In this document: piece after piece, positions 1 through 12,731 of the stretch
Layout: each line of letters opens with the position of its first letter
Numbering within the stretch: position 1 is the stretch's first letter
From: Castanea sativa
Taxonomy: Eukaryota > Streptophyta > Magnoliopsida > Fagales > Fagaceae
Assembly: GCF_040712315.1 (NCBI RefSeq)
Contig: NC_134022.1
Span: forward strand, 2,418,001-2,482,000
DNA: 64,000 bases
Direction: 5' to 3'
Notes under the pieces: model-generated
The model's input: only the letters and a program-made list of their open reading frames with translations
Database searches by the model: none
Told to the model about the DNA's origin: nothing
Made by a program: the position numbers and the translations under genes

Positions 1-354
1 TAACAATTGTATTGCAGACGATGTTTCATAGCTTGAGAGATGACAATATGCACGAAGAGGTAGGTCCTACATTTTTACATCTTCTTCATATTGCTTCAGT
101 GAGTGAGAATGTGGATTGTAATGCTCTGGACTTCGGAGACTAATTTATCTGCGGTATAATATTTCCTTACCAAATTTGTGTTGAATATAATTACATTAGG
201 CCAAATAGGCACCACAATATTGTGATGGTGACCTATTTGTGGATTGCAATGAGATATTACTTTATCAACTGCAATAGACAAAGTCATTTATTCATTTGGT
301 TGGGTATATGGGGCACTATGAAGAGGTTTCTGATGCCATCAAGGCACTCAAGAA

Positions 355-399
<45 letters not shown>

Positions 400-1912
400 A
401 TCTTCTGTTTTTAGTACTCTTCAAGCACCCTCTCCCTTGGTCTGATTTTTATTAAAATGATGGAAACAAATACCTAAAGAGTACTTGCTGAGAACTACAC
501 TTGCTATGTCAAAGAAGGGCGTTAAAGTTGTTTCAGTACTACATTTATCTTATTTTATGATGCAGCAAAAATACAGTTCCTTCTAGCCATCTGACAGTAA
601 TAGGGCTTAAGAGGAGCATCCAACAGAAAAGGCAACAAGAGATAGCAAAAGTATTGGACTTGAAATTCAAATGTTTCTAGGCTCAAGAAACCTAGGATAT
701 ATTCCAGATATAAAATTCATAAATGTCAAAAGACTGCTTAGGGAACTCTTAAATGACTACTGAAATGAGGCTCATTGTAATATTACAGTATAATTCTTAA
801 CTACATATGAATTTATCAAAAAAAAAAAATCTTAACTATATATGAATTCTTTTAATTGTAGCTAACCAAGCTCATCAAAAGTCATATGCTAATCCCATAA
901 AGTTACATAAAGAATATGAACATAAGTATTAATTGGTTTGAATTTGAAATTCTCTTTCAAATTGTAATTAATTTGGTTCAAGTGCTAAATGTGATAGCCA
1001 TGTAGGATATATTTGTGTCTATGCATGTATTTGTGCACAATTGTATTTGATCATATTAGTAATACTAGGGAAATTTGTGAAAAGTAATGGATATGTGATT
1101 TTAATTAGGAAATTATACTGTGAGTGTGTGATTTTAACAAAAACACATAAAAAGGATTTGGTGGTATTGTGCCTTTTGGAGCAATTAAATTAAAATGAGT
1201 GTGTCCTTTAAAGTGGCCTTGGTGTCTAGAGGTAGAGCCTCCTTGAATTCAGAAAAGTCACATGGTCAATAGTAGATATCCTTTAGTATTGTAATTCTTA
1301 AGATTTTGTCATATTAACTTCATATTACTTGTTAGACTTTGCTTAGTTTCAATTAACAGCTATTGGCTTTGGTATTTGCAGTCTGTAGGCCTTTCGTATA
1401 TACCTAGATAAACTTTTCAATCAGTATGTCACAATTGTTTGCTCCTTAACTTCCATTCTGGCTTTGGGGGAGGTATGCTTGTTTTACTAAATTTCATGAT
1501 TTTGCTGGTTTGGCTGAGATGTTTGAAGCTACTACATTTGATGAATTTAAATGGGATTGATTATCCTGTTGTCATTCATTTGTTAAGTCATTCTACAAGC
1601 AATATGCACAAGATATGGACTTACTATTGGTGCCAAGTTCATATGGCTTGCGAAAGTTTTAATGATAATTTTCTATCCTATAGCTTGGGTGAGTTTATTT
1701 TGTTCAGTTCACTTGTGAATTTTAGACTGATGCATGGCACTTTATGAATTATCCTTGTGTAAATCTTGAACATATATTTTTTTTATCCCTTTCATTTTAT
1801 TGAGAAATTTATTTTTCTACTATGTGAGGTTGATATAGAAAAAAAAGCTTCCATCTATTCTTATTCTTTCATGGAGAAGCAATCAACTTAATTCTTCTTC
1901 TATACTTTGCAG
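1..1912. other. AT-rich non-coding stretch, no supported gene
   Basis: I see no continuous coding sequence here. It holds a (CT)18 microsatellite at 361-396 and a short exon-like segment at about 18-58, flanked by TTGCAG and GTAGGT, whose translation I do not recognise. The stretch lies upstream of the L-arabinokinase exon remnants and could be decayed intron of that pseudogene, but no further exon was recognised. Confidence 0.5.
361..396. repeat. (CT)n microsatellite
   Basis: Eighteen uninterrupted CT units. Confidence 0.95.
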
Positions 1913-2655
1913 GATTAAACATCAGTCCATGCTTTGTCTGCCAAAAGGTCTGACTCTTTAGCAGAACCTTCGGATTGATATTCTTCTCTTAATCATAGAA
2001 TATTTAATTTTTATGTACCTTGTGCATGCTATGCTTCTTCATTTATTATTTCATTTTTCTTATTAGGTAGAGAATCACATTGTTGGAGCTCCATGTGGTG
2101 TGATGGACCAGATAACTTAAAGCATGTGGTGAAGCCAACAAACTTCTTGCAGTGACGTTCCAGGTATGCATATTAGTTCTGTAGAAAACTACTCGACTAC
2201 AGTTTTTTCACAGATCAAAAAATGATGTCTAAATTTGAATCTATGCAGCCTGCTGAGATATATCAAATTGCTTTCTTAGCTAGACATAATGACCACAGCC
2301 CAGTGCTTTTGTTGTTGCTGATTAATGTCATATGTGCTTACTCTAAGTAGCGATAACTTAGACTCATATTCCATGTTAATGGTACTGTCAGTCCATAAAT
2401 ATATTCTTGCTTTAAATTTCCATCTATGGTTTCTTTTTTGAGTACATTTTGTGGACTTCATCACTGTAAGACATTAAAGATTTGAGAGATAATGCGCAGC
2501 AGTGATACCTTGTCTGTCTTAATTTTTGATTACTATAATTACATGTCTGCTGAGTTTGTTTGCTTAATTACTTGTCTCACAGGCTTTCAAAGCAATTATA
2601 ACATCGGCAACTTCAGGTGAGCAACATATGGGATCTTGGAGAACTATTGTATGAG
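1913..2655 (+). pseudogene. L-arabinokinase (GHMP kinase) pseudogene, exon remnants
   Basis: Four segments keep splice-site context and resemble the C-terminal GHMP-kinase half of plant L-arabinokinase, which phosphorylates free L-arabinose in the cytosol for sugar salvage. Exon a, 1913-1947, follows TTTGCAG and encodes GLNISP...CQK. Exon b, 2067-2163, encodes VENHIVGAPCGVMDQ, the GHMP ATP-binding region. Exon c, about 2249-2265, encodes PAEI and then loses similarity. Exon d, 2583-2655, encodes AFKAIITSATSGEQ. It is broken: exon a lacks a few codons; exon b has a stop with a one-base insertion right after MDQIT; exon d needs a one-base shift to reach LGELLYE. About 130 residues expected between exons c and d are absent, as are the N-terminal glycosyltransferase-like half and the C-terminal glycine-rich motif. 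Retained introns show it arose by DNA duplication, not retroposition. Family assignment is from motif recognition. Confidence 0.8.
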
Positions 2656-4290
2656 GTATATTTAAATTTTTAGTATTGATAAATTGTAAAGTGTGTTGTG
2701 TGTTTTGAAATCCGCTTATGCATATACATAGGTACGCCTCAGACGGAAATAAAGCAATGGAGACTAGTGACATCTGGAGTATCAGCCCCTTGTATTCCTT
2801 GTATGGCTAGCAATTAAAAATTCTAACGATTTTTTTTATATTCTATAATGCATGATTTTAAATTCATTCTATGAACGTATGTTGTGTCTTTTAGTAGGCT
2901 TGTAACAGGGACTGGAAAGTTATTTCTAACACTAACGTTTTGTTCTAAGGCTTTGCAGAGCACCTATTGAATTTTTTCTGATTTTCTAATTGTTTTTGTG
3001 ATTTAGGATTTTTGAAATGCAATGGGGACAGATTAAGGTTAGCTTTTGTTGAGGACATTACACATATAGCAGGATTCAGGCCAAAAAGAAAAGGAAAGAC
3101 CAATTAATTTCACTATCAAAAGTTTTTGCTTTCATCATGCAAAATTTGTACTAAGCCCATGGTTTTCAAACCACATCAATGTTTCTAATTCAATTATCAT
3201 TATGTTACTCTAAGCTTGGTAAATACGTTTGGTTGATGCTAATTTGTAATAGGCTAATCATCATGAATGAGGTTTGTAGCTTTTATATGTCCTAGTTAAG
3301 GGCATGCACGGTCAAGTTGTTTAGCTAGTTTTATATGGCCTAATAATTATGGGCATGTATGATCACCATTTTAGTCATTGTTGATAGCTGGGAAATACAC
3401 TTCATATCTGGCCAACAATTTTTCCATTTATGCTTTGCCCAACACCTGGCTGTTGGTCGGTCAAATTAGGCAATGCTCATAGGATAGAGTTTTCCTCCAA
3501 ACCAGTTTAGAGGAAAGTTCCTTCAATCCACTATGTGGCAACTTACAAAACTATCCACATGTACTTTTTGAGTCACATGACTACTTGTTTAAATGATTTA
3601 ATAAATCATGTGATTTAATTCTTGTGGATGGTCTTATGAAGAGCCATGTAATAGGTGACCTGGTTTTGAGGAGAACTTTGTCCATGCTTGTATGTGTGGT
3701 TTAAATTAGTCATGGAGCTGCCTACTTTCATAAGATAAATGAATCCTTATCATATGAAAATGTGGGTTGTTTACTCACAATTGGAATTCAGTAGTTATTT
3801 CTGTGCCAAGATGAACATTTTTCGGTAAGCTTTACTGCTTTAGTTATGTTGGAAGTGCTCTTACTGTGTCAATCATCGGTAGCAACAAAATATATGGCAA
3901 CAGGAAGTCAGTAGAAGGAGTTTCTTGCGAAAAGGGATGTTATTTGTGAAGGCAACCCGTAAATAGGTTGTGTTTGCCTTGTGGCTAAAATATGTCAAAA
4001 TCAGGGTCAGTCTGTCAGGTGTGTACTAATGTAGAAAATTATGCCGTAGTATGGTCTGCACGGTCTGTATTTTGTGAAAGAGTATGAGTTAACATAGTTT
4101 TGAGACTTTTGTCTCAGAAAAATCTTAGCATAGGTGAATTAGTAAAGAATGAACACTCATGTATGAATGAACAAGTCCAACTATTCAGGGAAGGTCCCAG
4201 AGTGCATCAGTGCAGATGAGTCAAACTTCTGCTCATTAAATGGGATGGAGACAATGACACAACCATATCATTCTGGTGATGGATACTCAA
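2656..4290. other. Non-coding stretch, nothing recognised
   Basis: Unique-looking AT-rich sequence with no convincing ORF, RNA gene or terminal repeats. It may be decayed flank of the L-arabinokinase duplication. Confidence 0.4.
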
Positions 4291-4293
4291 TGT

Positions 4294-4868
4294 TATGTGC
4301 AGGGGTCAGATTGGTTCGGATTAAGGGAATTTTTTGACCCAATCTACCATGGTGGGTATGGTAGGTTAAAAAAAAAATTCAATCCAACCCAACTTATCAT
4401 ATAAAGTCCAATTCAACCTACATGGGTCAGGTTGGGTCAGGTTGAACCATAGGTCGGACAATTTTTTTTTATTACTATTATTATTAAATTGAGCAGAAAA
4501 ATATATATCACACATGCTACCTGAGTTGATAAATAAAATATATATTAATATATGAACTAATATTTCAACTTAGTTATACATTAATATATGAACTAATATA
4601 CATTAATATTGGCTTTTATATAGGATAGGAGAAAGAGCTGGTTATTTAAAAAATTTATTAATTATATAATATATTTTAAATACATATTAAATATATGGGT
4701 GGGTCGGGTTTGGCGGGTTTGGAATTTTATGACCCAAACCAAACTCAACCCGCTATCAAAAAAATTTTTGTAACCCAACCCAACCCAACCCACCAAGCCC
4801 TAAAAACCGACTCAACCCGGCAGGTTGGGTTAGGTCGGGTCGGTTTTGGTGGGTTGGTTGCACACCCT
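4294..4868. mobile_element. GGGTTGGGTC-rich non-autonomous element
   Basis: The sequence is dominated by CCCAACC / GGGTTGGGTC blocks that can pair with each other; 4771-4860 forms a long imperfect hairpin. The ends are loosely inverted (ATGTGCA at the left, GGTTGCACACCC at the right), as in non-autonomous DNA elements common in plants. No target duplication was found. The ORF through its right half is a by-product of the repeated blocks. Confidence 0.45.
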
Positions 4869-5531
4869 ACTTATCTTAGAGCTCTTACATCTCAATTGTT
4901 GGAGGAATCTGTCTGTCCGTGACTACCAGTGCAGGTGAGATCACCTGTTGGATGTGATCTTCCTATATGATCTTATCTCAGTTGCTTGAATATTTTTTTG
5001 TTATATATCACATATAATTATCATGATAACAGTGCAGCGTAATGACAATTGTGTAAGACCTCACTTATAAAGTTATAATTAACTTTTAAAATTTTTTGAA
5101 ACTTTTGTTAATTGAGTTTTTAATCAGAGTGGTGTTTAAATTTCTTGAAACTGTGATAATAAAGTTTGCCCAATAGTAAATTATCTAAACAATTTTAAGA
5201 GCAAAGTGCAAAAACATCCTTCCAACTTCAAGTGTATTGCAAACTTTAATTTTTGAAAATTTAAATCATAAGGTTCCACAAAGTGTGAAATTGATCCTTC
5301 CATTTCATTAGTGGATAAAATTTATATATATAAATATAATTTGGAAGTTGGAAGAAGCAAATTAATTTATCCTTGGAGAGAGTGTGCTCTAAGAGTTCGA
5401 TTGAGAACAGCTTATTTAGCTGAAACTAAAAACTTTTTGCTGAAAATATTGTAGATAAATCTAAAAGCTAAATAATATAGTACAGTGGAATACATAAATA
5501 ATACTAAAAAGTGTAATAGGATCCATGAATA
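4869..5531. other. AT-rich non-coding stretch
   Basis: No gene seen. About 5200-5340 (GCAAAAACATCCTTCCAACT onward) looks like one end of an old MITE; the opposite end was not found. Confidence 0.35.
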
Positions 5532-5536
5532 GTAGC

Positions 5537-6383
5537 TGTAAGGACACAATTCAAATTCCCAAACTATGACTGGAAGGAAATGGGCTTGAAAGGCCTCTTT
5601 TTACAATAAATTTGTAGAGGATGGGTTTGTAATCTAGATTTCAAGGATGGTTTAGATAATAAGGAAAAGAACGGGCTTTGGGCCCAATGGCATAAAAATA
5701 AAGAGTTGTTTGCAAGAGTAAGACTGAAAATTCCTCCTCGGATAAAATTCGAGGATAGTTTATAATAGTATTTCCTAAAGTTTGGATACAATTCTTGATT
5801 ATCATATACTATTGGCCCTTTTTCTTACTGAAAAAGCCTCTCCTCTCTTCGTATGTCTTCCCCTTTATTTATACTTCTTTTTCTTCTCTTCATCATCTTC
5901 CACCTCATGGTTGCAATCCTGATTTCGGATACTTGTCCCATCAATTCTTCCCTAAAGCCCGCTGGGGTTAGGGACCAAGTTCCAAACTCCATGCTTAGGT
6001 CCCATCCTTCCATTTATGCAGTCAGCGTATCAATTTACAGGGCTTTTAATGTATGGGCGGTGGTAGCAGCTTTACTTTAGATGTTCCACCGCTCTTTCTA
6101 TTGTCCTCCACGTGTACGGCGTATTCCCGTAGACGTAGGATTCTTTATAACATAACCCGGGGACACTAAACCTCTCTTCCTATGTCCTCGGATTAACAAT
6201 CCGAGGACACATCTTCTCCTCGGACATAATTGGTCATTTGTTTATCATATCTTTACTTGGTATTTCTTTATGAGATACATTCAGATACTCCAAGATCTTT
6301 TTGATGTCTTTGGATTTGGATTTCTAGCCCAAAAGACTTCATTGGGTCATCCTTGGTAAATTACTGGGCCCAATGCCCCTACA
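5537..6383 (-). mobile_element. Solo LTR with target-site duplication
   Basis: An 847-bp LTR lies in minus orientation (TGTAGGGG...CCTTACA when read on the minus strand) and is flanked by a perfect 5-bp duplication, GTAGC at 5532-5536 and 6384-6388. No internal retrotransposon sequence follows on either side, so this is a solo LTR left by LTR-LTR recombination. The same family recurs in plus orientation at 41823-42615. ORFs across it on both strands are shadows. Confidence 0.85.
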
Positions 6384-6727
6384 GTAGCAAAAATAAGTTG
6401 AACAGTAGAAAAAAATAAACTAAAAAGTAAAAAAAAAAAAGCATTTTCCAACCAATGCCAAACACAACCTAAGGGTGTGCGGCAGTCTTTTTTTTTTTTT
6501 TTTAAACATGTTTATAATAAGTTTGCTTGATTTTATTTTGTTTGGTTGCTAAGAAAATAGATAATGAAGAAATTGACAAGTTCGATCAAACTAAATTGTG
6601 GCTTTTTATTATTATTATTTTTATACAAAATAGAAATTCTACTCTGCACCTTACAAGCACTTATATTTGTAGAGTGACCATCGCATCAAAGATGTGGTAG
6701 TAAAAAACATAAAAATACTGAATTGTG

Positions 6728-6905
6728 GCTCTTTTTTTTTTCTTTTTTTAATTTTTTTTTTATACAAGATAGAATTCTGCTCTAGCCTAATCTAAGTGTA
6801 TATGTGTGTGAAGCTCCCTCCTAGAGACTTGAACCCCGGTCCATGCCTCCCACACCCCACAAGCACTTATACTTGTAGAGTGACTATCGCACCAAGAGTG
6901 CATTA
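6728..6905 (-). mobile_element. tRNA-derived SINE, minus orientation
   Basis: Read on the minus strand, it starts near TTGGTGCGATAGTCACTC (box A-like), continues through GGGGTTCAAGTCTCTAG (box B-like) and ends in an A-rich tail, seen as poly-T at 6728-6760 on the plus strand. This is the layout of a Pol III-type SINE. An older fragment of the same family lies at about 6600-6705. Confidence 0.6.
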
Positions 6906-7340
6906 ATTGGTACAATATTGTTCTATATGGGTGCATCGATTAATGAACATTTTAGTAACGGACATTTTAGTATTAATAGTGCACAATTTTTTTTTTTTTA
7001 AAGGACTTCCTATTGAATTTTTTGAATTTAATAAGGGGGGACAATTTGTAGATTATCAATTAAGGGGACATTAATCACTTTTGTAATATAGAGGAAGATT
7101 GACATTGATCCGATAACTTAGAGCCAAAGTGCAATTATCCATTATAATTTAATATGTAAGCACTAATAATTATCTAGTACTCCTGAATTACATGTTTTCA
7201 AACAAATGCTGGGCCCCACAAATTGAATTCATGGCGTGGTCCACCGTTTATTTTTATTTCTTATTTTTTGATGAAAAAAAAAATAGTTTAATTAATATAC
7301 AAACACAATAATAATAAATAATAAATGCCTATTAGTAATT
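6906..7340. other. AT-rich non-coding stretch
   Basis: Homopolymer runs and A/T-rich sequence only; no gene or element ends recognised. Confidence 0.4.
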
Positions 7341-7881
7341 GTGAGGTACTATAATTCTGAATGAGACAGTTACACCACGTGTCATAGCATGGCTGAGAAG
7401 GGCAGTTACTGCGCCGAGAAGTCCACGTCCTTGGATTCCGTGATCACGTTAGCAACACGTCATCCAGGGAGGCCTTACTATGCTGAAGGAGCTTTGGGAA
7501 TGAGACTAGCACTGACGTGATTGAAGGGCTGGAGGCTGCCACCACATTCAATGCATCTTACCAAACCTCTTGACCGCATTTATGTGGAGAAGATCTTTGA
7601 ACAGTGTTGCCTTGGTTGCCGCATCTCATAGGGGTACAGGGAAGGTGGTTGATGGGACTAGTACTTGAGTGGTGGCCTGCGTGATCAACAAATAGAAGAC
7701 CAGAATCATCTAAAAGGGCCTATATAAGGTAAAAGGTCCCTCGAAGAAAGGGGATCAGAGAAATAACAGAGAAAAACATGGTAGCACAGAAAAAGAAACT
7801 GTAAACAAGTCTGATAGTGATATATTCAAGAACAAAACATCCTCGGACTTATCCGAGGAGAATTATCCTTCTCAATACTAT

Positions 7882-9180
7882 CGTTCAGTTTGTTTCAGCA
7901 TCAACATTTTTAAAAAAATGGTTCATTTTCCAAAAATCATTTTCTAGAAAACTATATCATTTTCCAATATTTGGTAACGACTTTGAAAATGAACTTAAGA
8001 ATGTTTTCTGGTGTTTGGTATGCAAATTTTTATTTTTATTTTTTATATTTCTTGTGTAATTTAAAACATATGTATTATGTAAACCAACTAATGTAATCAA
8101 TATAAATAAAAATAAAAAAACCAAGAATGAATTTGGTTTTTATACTAAAATTTTGACAATAGATACAATCAAAATTAGTTGTCAAATTTTCATGATCTCT
8201 ACCACTCATCTTGTTCATATATATGGACAGAAATGTCCACACACACACACACACACACACATACACACACACACACATACATACATACATACATACATAT
8301 ATATCAACCATTTGTCTATATACATAAAATTGACAAGGTAATACATCTTTAATAAGTACAAATAACAATAATTTTTAATTGTTTACTCTTTTTGCTGGTA
8401 TACTAATCGTCTACTACGGTTAACCACAAGTCTTTAATATTACTCAAAATTATGTATTCATATAATGTATATACATAATATATCATCACTACATAGTATC
8501 TGCATAATGTATCTATCAACGAAAAAGATTATCCTATGTAAAAGTAATTTAGAGCCATATAAGCACTGTATTTAAAATTTTCGTCTTTTACTTCATTCAT
8601 TCATTCTTTTTTCTTTTTAATTTTTTTTAGCACTTTTATGTGCAAAAAAGACTTCTACCTGAAATCCATCAAACCAAAAATTTCTTAGAGAAAAAATAAA
8701 ATCAAGTTTGAAATTCAAAGTAAAGAATTGGGATTTTGATAGAGAAGAATGAAATAATTACCGCTGCAAATATGTTCTCTTTTGCAAGTTGGTAGAGAGG
8801 AATGAAATAATTATTGAGCAATAAGGGAAAAAAATATAGTCAGAGAACTGTGTTATAAAGGGGAAGAGAAATATGGAGAGAGAGTGAGGGAGAAAGGTCT
8901 ATGGAAGAGGAGAGACCAGAGTTAGTGACAGTGAGGGTGCGAGAAAAGAAAAAGAAAAGGGAAGAGAGAAAGAGTTAGAGAGCGTACTATGAGAGAGAGA
9001 TTGTTTTCCAAATTCTTTTTTTTTGAAAAACAACTTTTAAAAAACAAGCTTTATTTTTATTAGAATTTTTCATTGACTAAAGATAGTTTTTCGTTGACCA
9101 TTTTTTTTTTGTGCTACCAAATATTGAAAAATGTGGAAAACTATCTTTACAGAAAGTTTTCCAGCAAAACAAACAGAGCG
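7882..9180. mobile_element. Non-autonomous DNA transposon nested in an LTR
   Basis: The ends form imperfect terminal inverted repeats, CGTTCAGTTTGTTTCAGC at the left and, read inverted from the right, CGCTCTGTTTGTTTTGCTGG. Similarity continues loosely for about 100 bp (TTTTCCAATATTTGGTA). The roughly 1.3-kb interior is AT- and GA-rich with a CA/TACA microsatellite and no transposase. A clear 8- or 9-bp target duplication is missing; only TAT is shared. Confidence 0.6.
8238..8304. repeat. (CA)n/(CATA)n/(TA)n compound microsatellite
   Basis: A CA run passes into ATAC units and then TA units. The ORFs crossing it are meaningless. Confidence 0.95.
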
Positions 9181-9357
9181 TATGATTACCTTCTGTTTTT
9201 CCTTGTCTCTTTGTTGTTCTTGGCTCATGGTAAGCGCTATCTCACCCATGAAAACCTAGTTTCAAAGCCCACTCTCTAACAAATTCATTGTGTTGGGCTA
9301 TTTGGGCTTAAGTCTTTCAGTTGTTTAGGTATAGGAGTCAAATCCAGTCCTTATAAT

Positions 9358-10815
9358 AACTATCATTAGCCCTTTTTTTTTAGATTCTAAATGTATAATT
9401 ATTGAATTTTATATTTCCAAAAAGAAAAAATATATATGTTAAATTTTTCTGTATTATATATAGGATCCGGTTAAGGCATACATTAATTATCCATTTAAGA
9501 AATTTTTTATAAGAAATTGAAAAAACTGTCAAAACAATTAATCATTTTTTCGCTTTCTCATAAAAAAATTTCCTAAAATAGTTTACTAACATATGCCCTA
9601 AACATATGTTAGTAAAACCCTTATATATAAATTATGTAGTATCAATATAAAAATAAAATATATATTTATACTATTATTTAAGGGGCTTCTCCTATTTAGA
9701 TTCCTTAATTTTGATGCCCAAAATACTCTCAAATTTACCAGTTTGTAAAGCTTAAATAGTAGGGTCAGACATGTAAAATTATCAATTTAAAAAGTCCTAA
9801 GTTTTAGATAAATTTGAAAAAATATTGCCCACAAAATAGGAATACTCCCACTAACCCACTTATTCTAACACATGTTTCTAATATTTTATTCTAAAAAAAA
9901 CCTCACGTTCAGAAAAAAAAAATACAACTAAATAGTCATGTTTCTAATATTTTATTCTTAAAAAAAAACCTCCCATTTAGTAAAAAAAGAAAAAGAAAAA
10001 AAAGAACACAACTAATGAAATACCCTTAATTTAATAAACGCCTATCTTTATCTCTAAATCATAAGAAATGGTTTAAAATCTTAAATTGATAAAAATTAAA
10101 AACAAAAAACCTAATGAAAAAATCCACTTAAAAAAAAAAACTATCCTACGTAGTGTAAAAAAAAAAAAAGGTTAAAAAAAAAACTACCCTAGCCTCTTTT
10201 TTTTTTTTTTTTCAAATTCAAAGTTTAAAAACAATATAAGTTTTACTTAACTTCACGTTTAAAAACTCAAGTAAAATATGCTAAAATTTCAAATAAAACT
10301 ACAACTCTTCCACAATCACAAGTTATTTTTCCTTTATCTAAATGCAAGTTACATGGAGTTATATTTCTGCCAAAATGATAACCACTCATGAGAAGAATTA
10401 TCCAAATTAATTCATGGCCGTGTCAAAGGTTACTTCCGCACCAGGTTTAAATTTGCTTAATTTGTGATTTATACATGTGAGTTTGTCACTTTGTCTTCAA
10501 TACAGTTCGATCGATCAATAACATTTTCTAGGGATTTTTTGTGATATTTACTGTACTGGGTAAACAATTGTGGGAATTACTTTTATTTTTTTTCTTTCTT
10601 TTGTTTTTGTTTTTGTTTTTGTTTTTTTGAATTGCAACAAACAGGTTATGAGTAAGATTGCTTTACAATCCAATACCCTTCAAACAGGGAGTGTCCTTCT
10701 ATGGTCGTGGTATTTAGTTTACTGTGTTAACAATTGTGGAGATTTTACTTTTTCTTCTTTTTAAAAAAAAAATTAATTTTGCAATTGGAGTCCAATACAC
10801 TTTATAGGGGAGTAA
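9358..10815. other. Very AT-rich stretch with homopolymers
   Basis: Long A and T runs and low-complexity sequence, including TTTTTG repeats at about 10600-10627. No supported gene. Confidence 0.45.
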
Positions 10816-11084
10816 GAGCATCCGCATCCATTTTTCTTAATTCTATTCTATTTTACCATCAAAAATTCACTTTATCAATTTTACAATACCATTTTTCAAA
10901 ACACCCAACATCAAAACTTTTATTTTTCTATCCTACTCATTAAAATAATATATTTTCGCAATAAAATATATTTTTTATTGTTTTGTTTTTTCTCAACTTT
11001 ATCCCCTTCCAGAATCATCCGTTAATTTATTTTTCACCTCTTCAGACTCTTCCTCCATCATCAACCCAACTCCTCCATCATCAT

Positions 11085-11145
11085 TCATCGGAACCCATCG
11101 TCAAACCATCGTAAAAAAAAAAACCCATCGGAAAAACCAGCAAAC

Positions 11146-11190
<45 letters not shown>

Positions 11191-11311
11191 CATCGTCAAT
11201 CCAAAGCCCATCGGAACCAGTAACGCCGATCACATACCAGCAAACCAAAATCCATCATCAAACCAAAACCCATCGGAACCAGCAGCGCCGATCACATACC
11301 AGCAAACCTAG

Positions 11312-11362
<51 letters not shown>

Positions 11363-11580
11363 ATCGTCAATCCAATACCCATCGGAACCAGTAACGCCAA
11401 TCACAACGCCGATCACATACCAGCAAACCAAAATCCATCATCTAACCAAAACCCATCAGAACCAGCAACGTCGATCACATACCAGCAAACCCAAAAAAAA
11501 AAAAAAACCATCGTCAATCCAAAACCATCGGAACCAGTAACGTCGATCACATACCGAGCAAACCAAAACTCATCGGAACA
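11085..11580. repeat. Minisatellite with long poly-A runs
   Basis: The CCCATCGGAACCAGTAACG / CCGATCACATACCAGCAAACC block is repeated about five times, with long A-runs separating larger units of roughly 170-190 bp. A-run lengths are probably uncertain in the assembly. Confidence 0.85.
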
Positions 11581-11722
11581 ATATTTTCCAGGAAGAAGAG
11601 AGTAGAAAGAAAGAGAGAAAGATAGAAATAAAGAAACAGAGAAAGATAGAAATAAAGAAAGAAGAGAGAGCAGGTTCTGTGGAGAGAGCAGGTTCCGAGC
11701 AAATAAAAAATCATTTTTTTTT

Positions 11723-11780
11723 ATACCATTGAGCTACAGTGTGATTCTACATTTAGAATCACACTGTAGCTCAATGGTAT
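11723..11780. repeat. Perfect 27-bp hairpin with 4-nt loop
   Basis: Positions 11723-11749 and 11754-11780 are exact reverse complements separated by CATT. The hairpin lies inside the PIF-like element, flanked by a T-run on each side. Confidence 0.95.
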
Positions 11781-12094
11781 TTTTTTGAGCTCAATTGTAA
11801 AAAAGTTTAGAATTTAGCATGCATTTGAGATTTCCCACATTCAATGCTGATGCTCTAACACGTGAGATTGTAGGGTCAGGTCCTTGTTTACTTTTTTTCT
11901 ATTCTTTTTTTTTTTCTCTCTCTCTCAATTTAGATTATATTTTCCATTTTTCAATTAATTTGTTTTGGATGTATACATTCATTTTCTACGTTGGGGGTTC
12001 AAAAGTCAAATGCAAAAGATGAATCATTACCACCAAATGTAATTGTGTTTATTTATTTATTTTTATGAAAGATTGTATTTATATTTAAGTGCAT

Positions 12095-12389
12095 ACTAGT
12101 CTTTGAGCACACGCTCACGTGTGTGCTCAGACGCTTTTTTATTTATTTTAGGAAAAAATTAATAATTTACATCTATTATAATTTAGGATTACTACATTTT
12201 TCAACAACAAAAATGTCTAGGCATATGATGAAAAAATTATTTCACCTATAAACGTATAATACTCATCACACGTTTAAGTATTTTTGTGATTGAAAAATGT
12301 AGTAATCTCAAATTATAATAGATACAAATTATTAATTTTTTTCTTAAAAAAATATACAAGAGTGTTTGATATGCGGCTCAGAGACTAGT
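12095..12389. mobile_element. Fold-back MITE (ACTAGTCTYTGAGC ends)
   Basis: The outer ends are ACTAGTCTTTGAGC and, inverted from the right, ACTAGTCTCTGAGC. The inner arms also pair (12151-12205 with 12289-12345, including ATTATAATTTAGGATTACTA and its counterpart), so nearly the whole element folds back. A second hairpin, GAGCACACG...CGTGTGTGCTC, lies at 12107-12130. The right end is repeated at 12415-12466. Confidence 0.7.
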
Positions 12390-12638
12390 TATATTAAAAA
12401 AGAAAAGAATATTTGACATGCCGCTCGGATAAGAATTTTTGACATGCCGCTCAGAGACTAGTTATAATAAAAAGATAAGAATTTTTTATATGCCAAAATA
12501 TAATAAGAGTCTCTCCCATTGACCATGACGTCTCTTTCGTGACGTGGTGGTGGGACCTATTGGAAAAGCACTTTTGCAAAAAGGAGGGTGAAGGAAAAAG
12601 TGGGGACCAGGGAGGGTTTTTTCCTATCACAAGTATAC

Positions 12639-12731
12639 TAGACTGAGTTGGGTCTTGGTACAAGTACATGTAATTGGGCACAAAACCCAATTCAATATAC
12701 TATACTTGTGCACAAGACCCAACTCAGACCA
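12639..12731. repeat. Inverted repeat upstream of the small gene
   Basis: CTGAGTTGGGTCTTG at about 12643 pairs with CAAGACCCAACTCAG at about 12713, enclosing a second small inversion (AATTGGG...CCCAATT). It lies about 180 bp upstream of the ATG at 12906 and could be a small MITE or a regulatory structure. Confidence 0.7.

Larger units (their letters stand above)
7341..9357 (+). mobile_element. Degraded LTR, split by a later insertion
   Basis: Sequence at 7341-7881 and 9181-9357 reads as one LTR of the same general type as the Tat element's: CACGTG-bearing U3, TATATAAGG at about 7720, a CTCGGACTTATCCGAGGAG block, and a terminal stretch ending near CCTTATA. It is interrupted by the element at 7882-9180. 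Outer boundaries are approximate, and no target duplication was found. Confidence 0.55.
10816..11855. mobile_element. PIF/Harbinger-like (Tourist-type) element, TAA target duplication
   Basis: The left end GAGCATCCGCATCCA and the inverted right end GAGCATCAGCATTGA form terminal inverted repeats. Both are flanked by TAA (10813-10815 and 11856-11858), the 3-bp target typical of PIF/Harbinger elements. There is no transposase. The interior holds a minisatellite with A-runs (about 11085-11580) and a perfect hairpin at 11723-11780. Confidence 0.75.
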
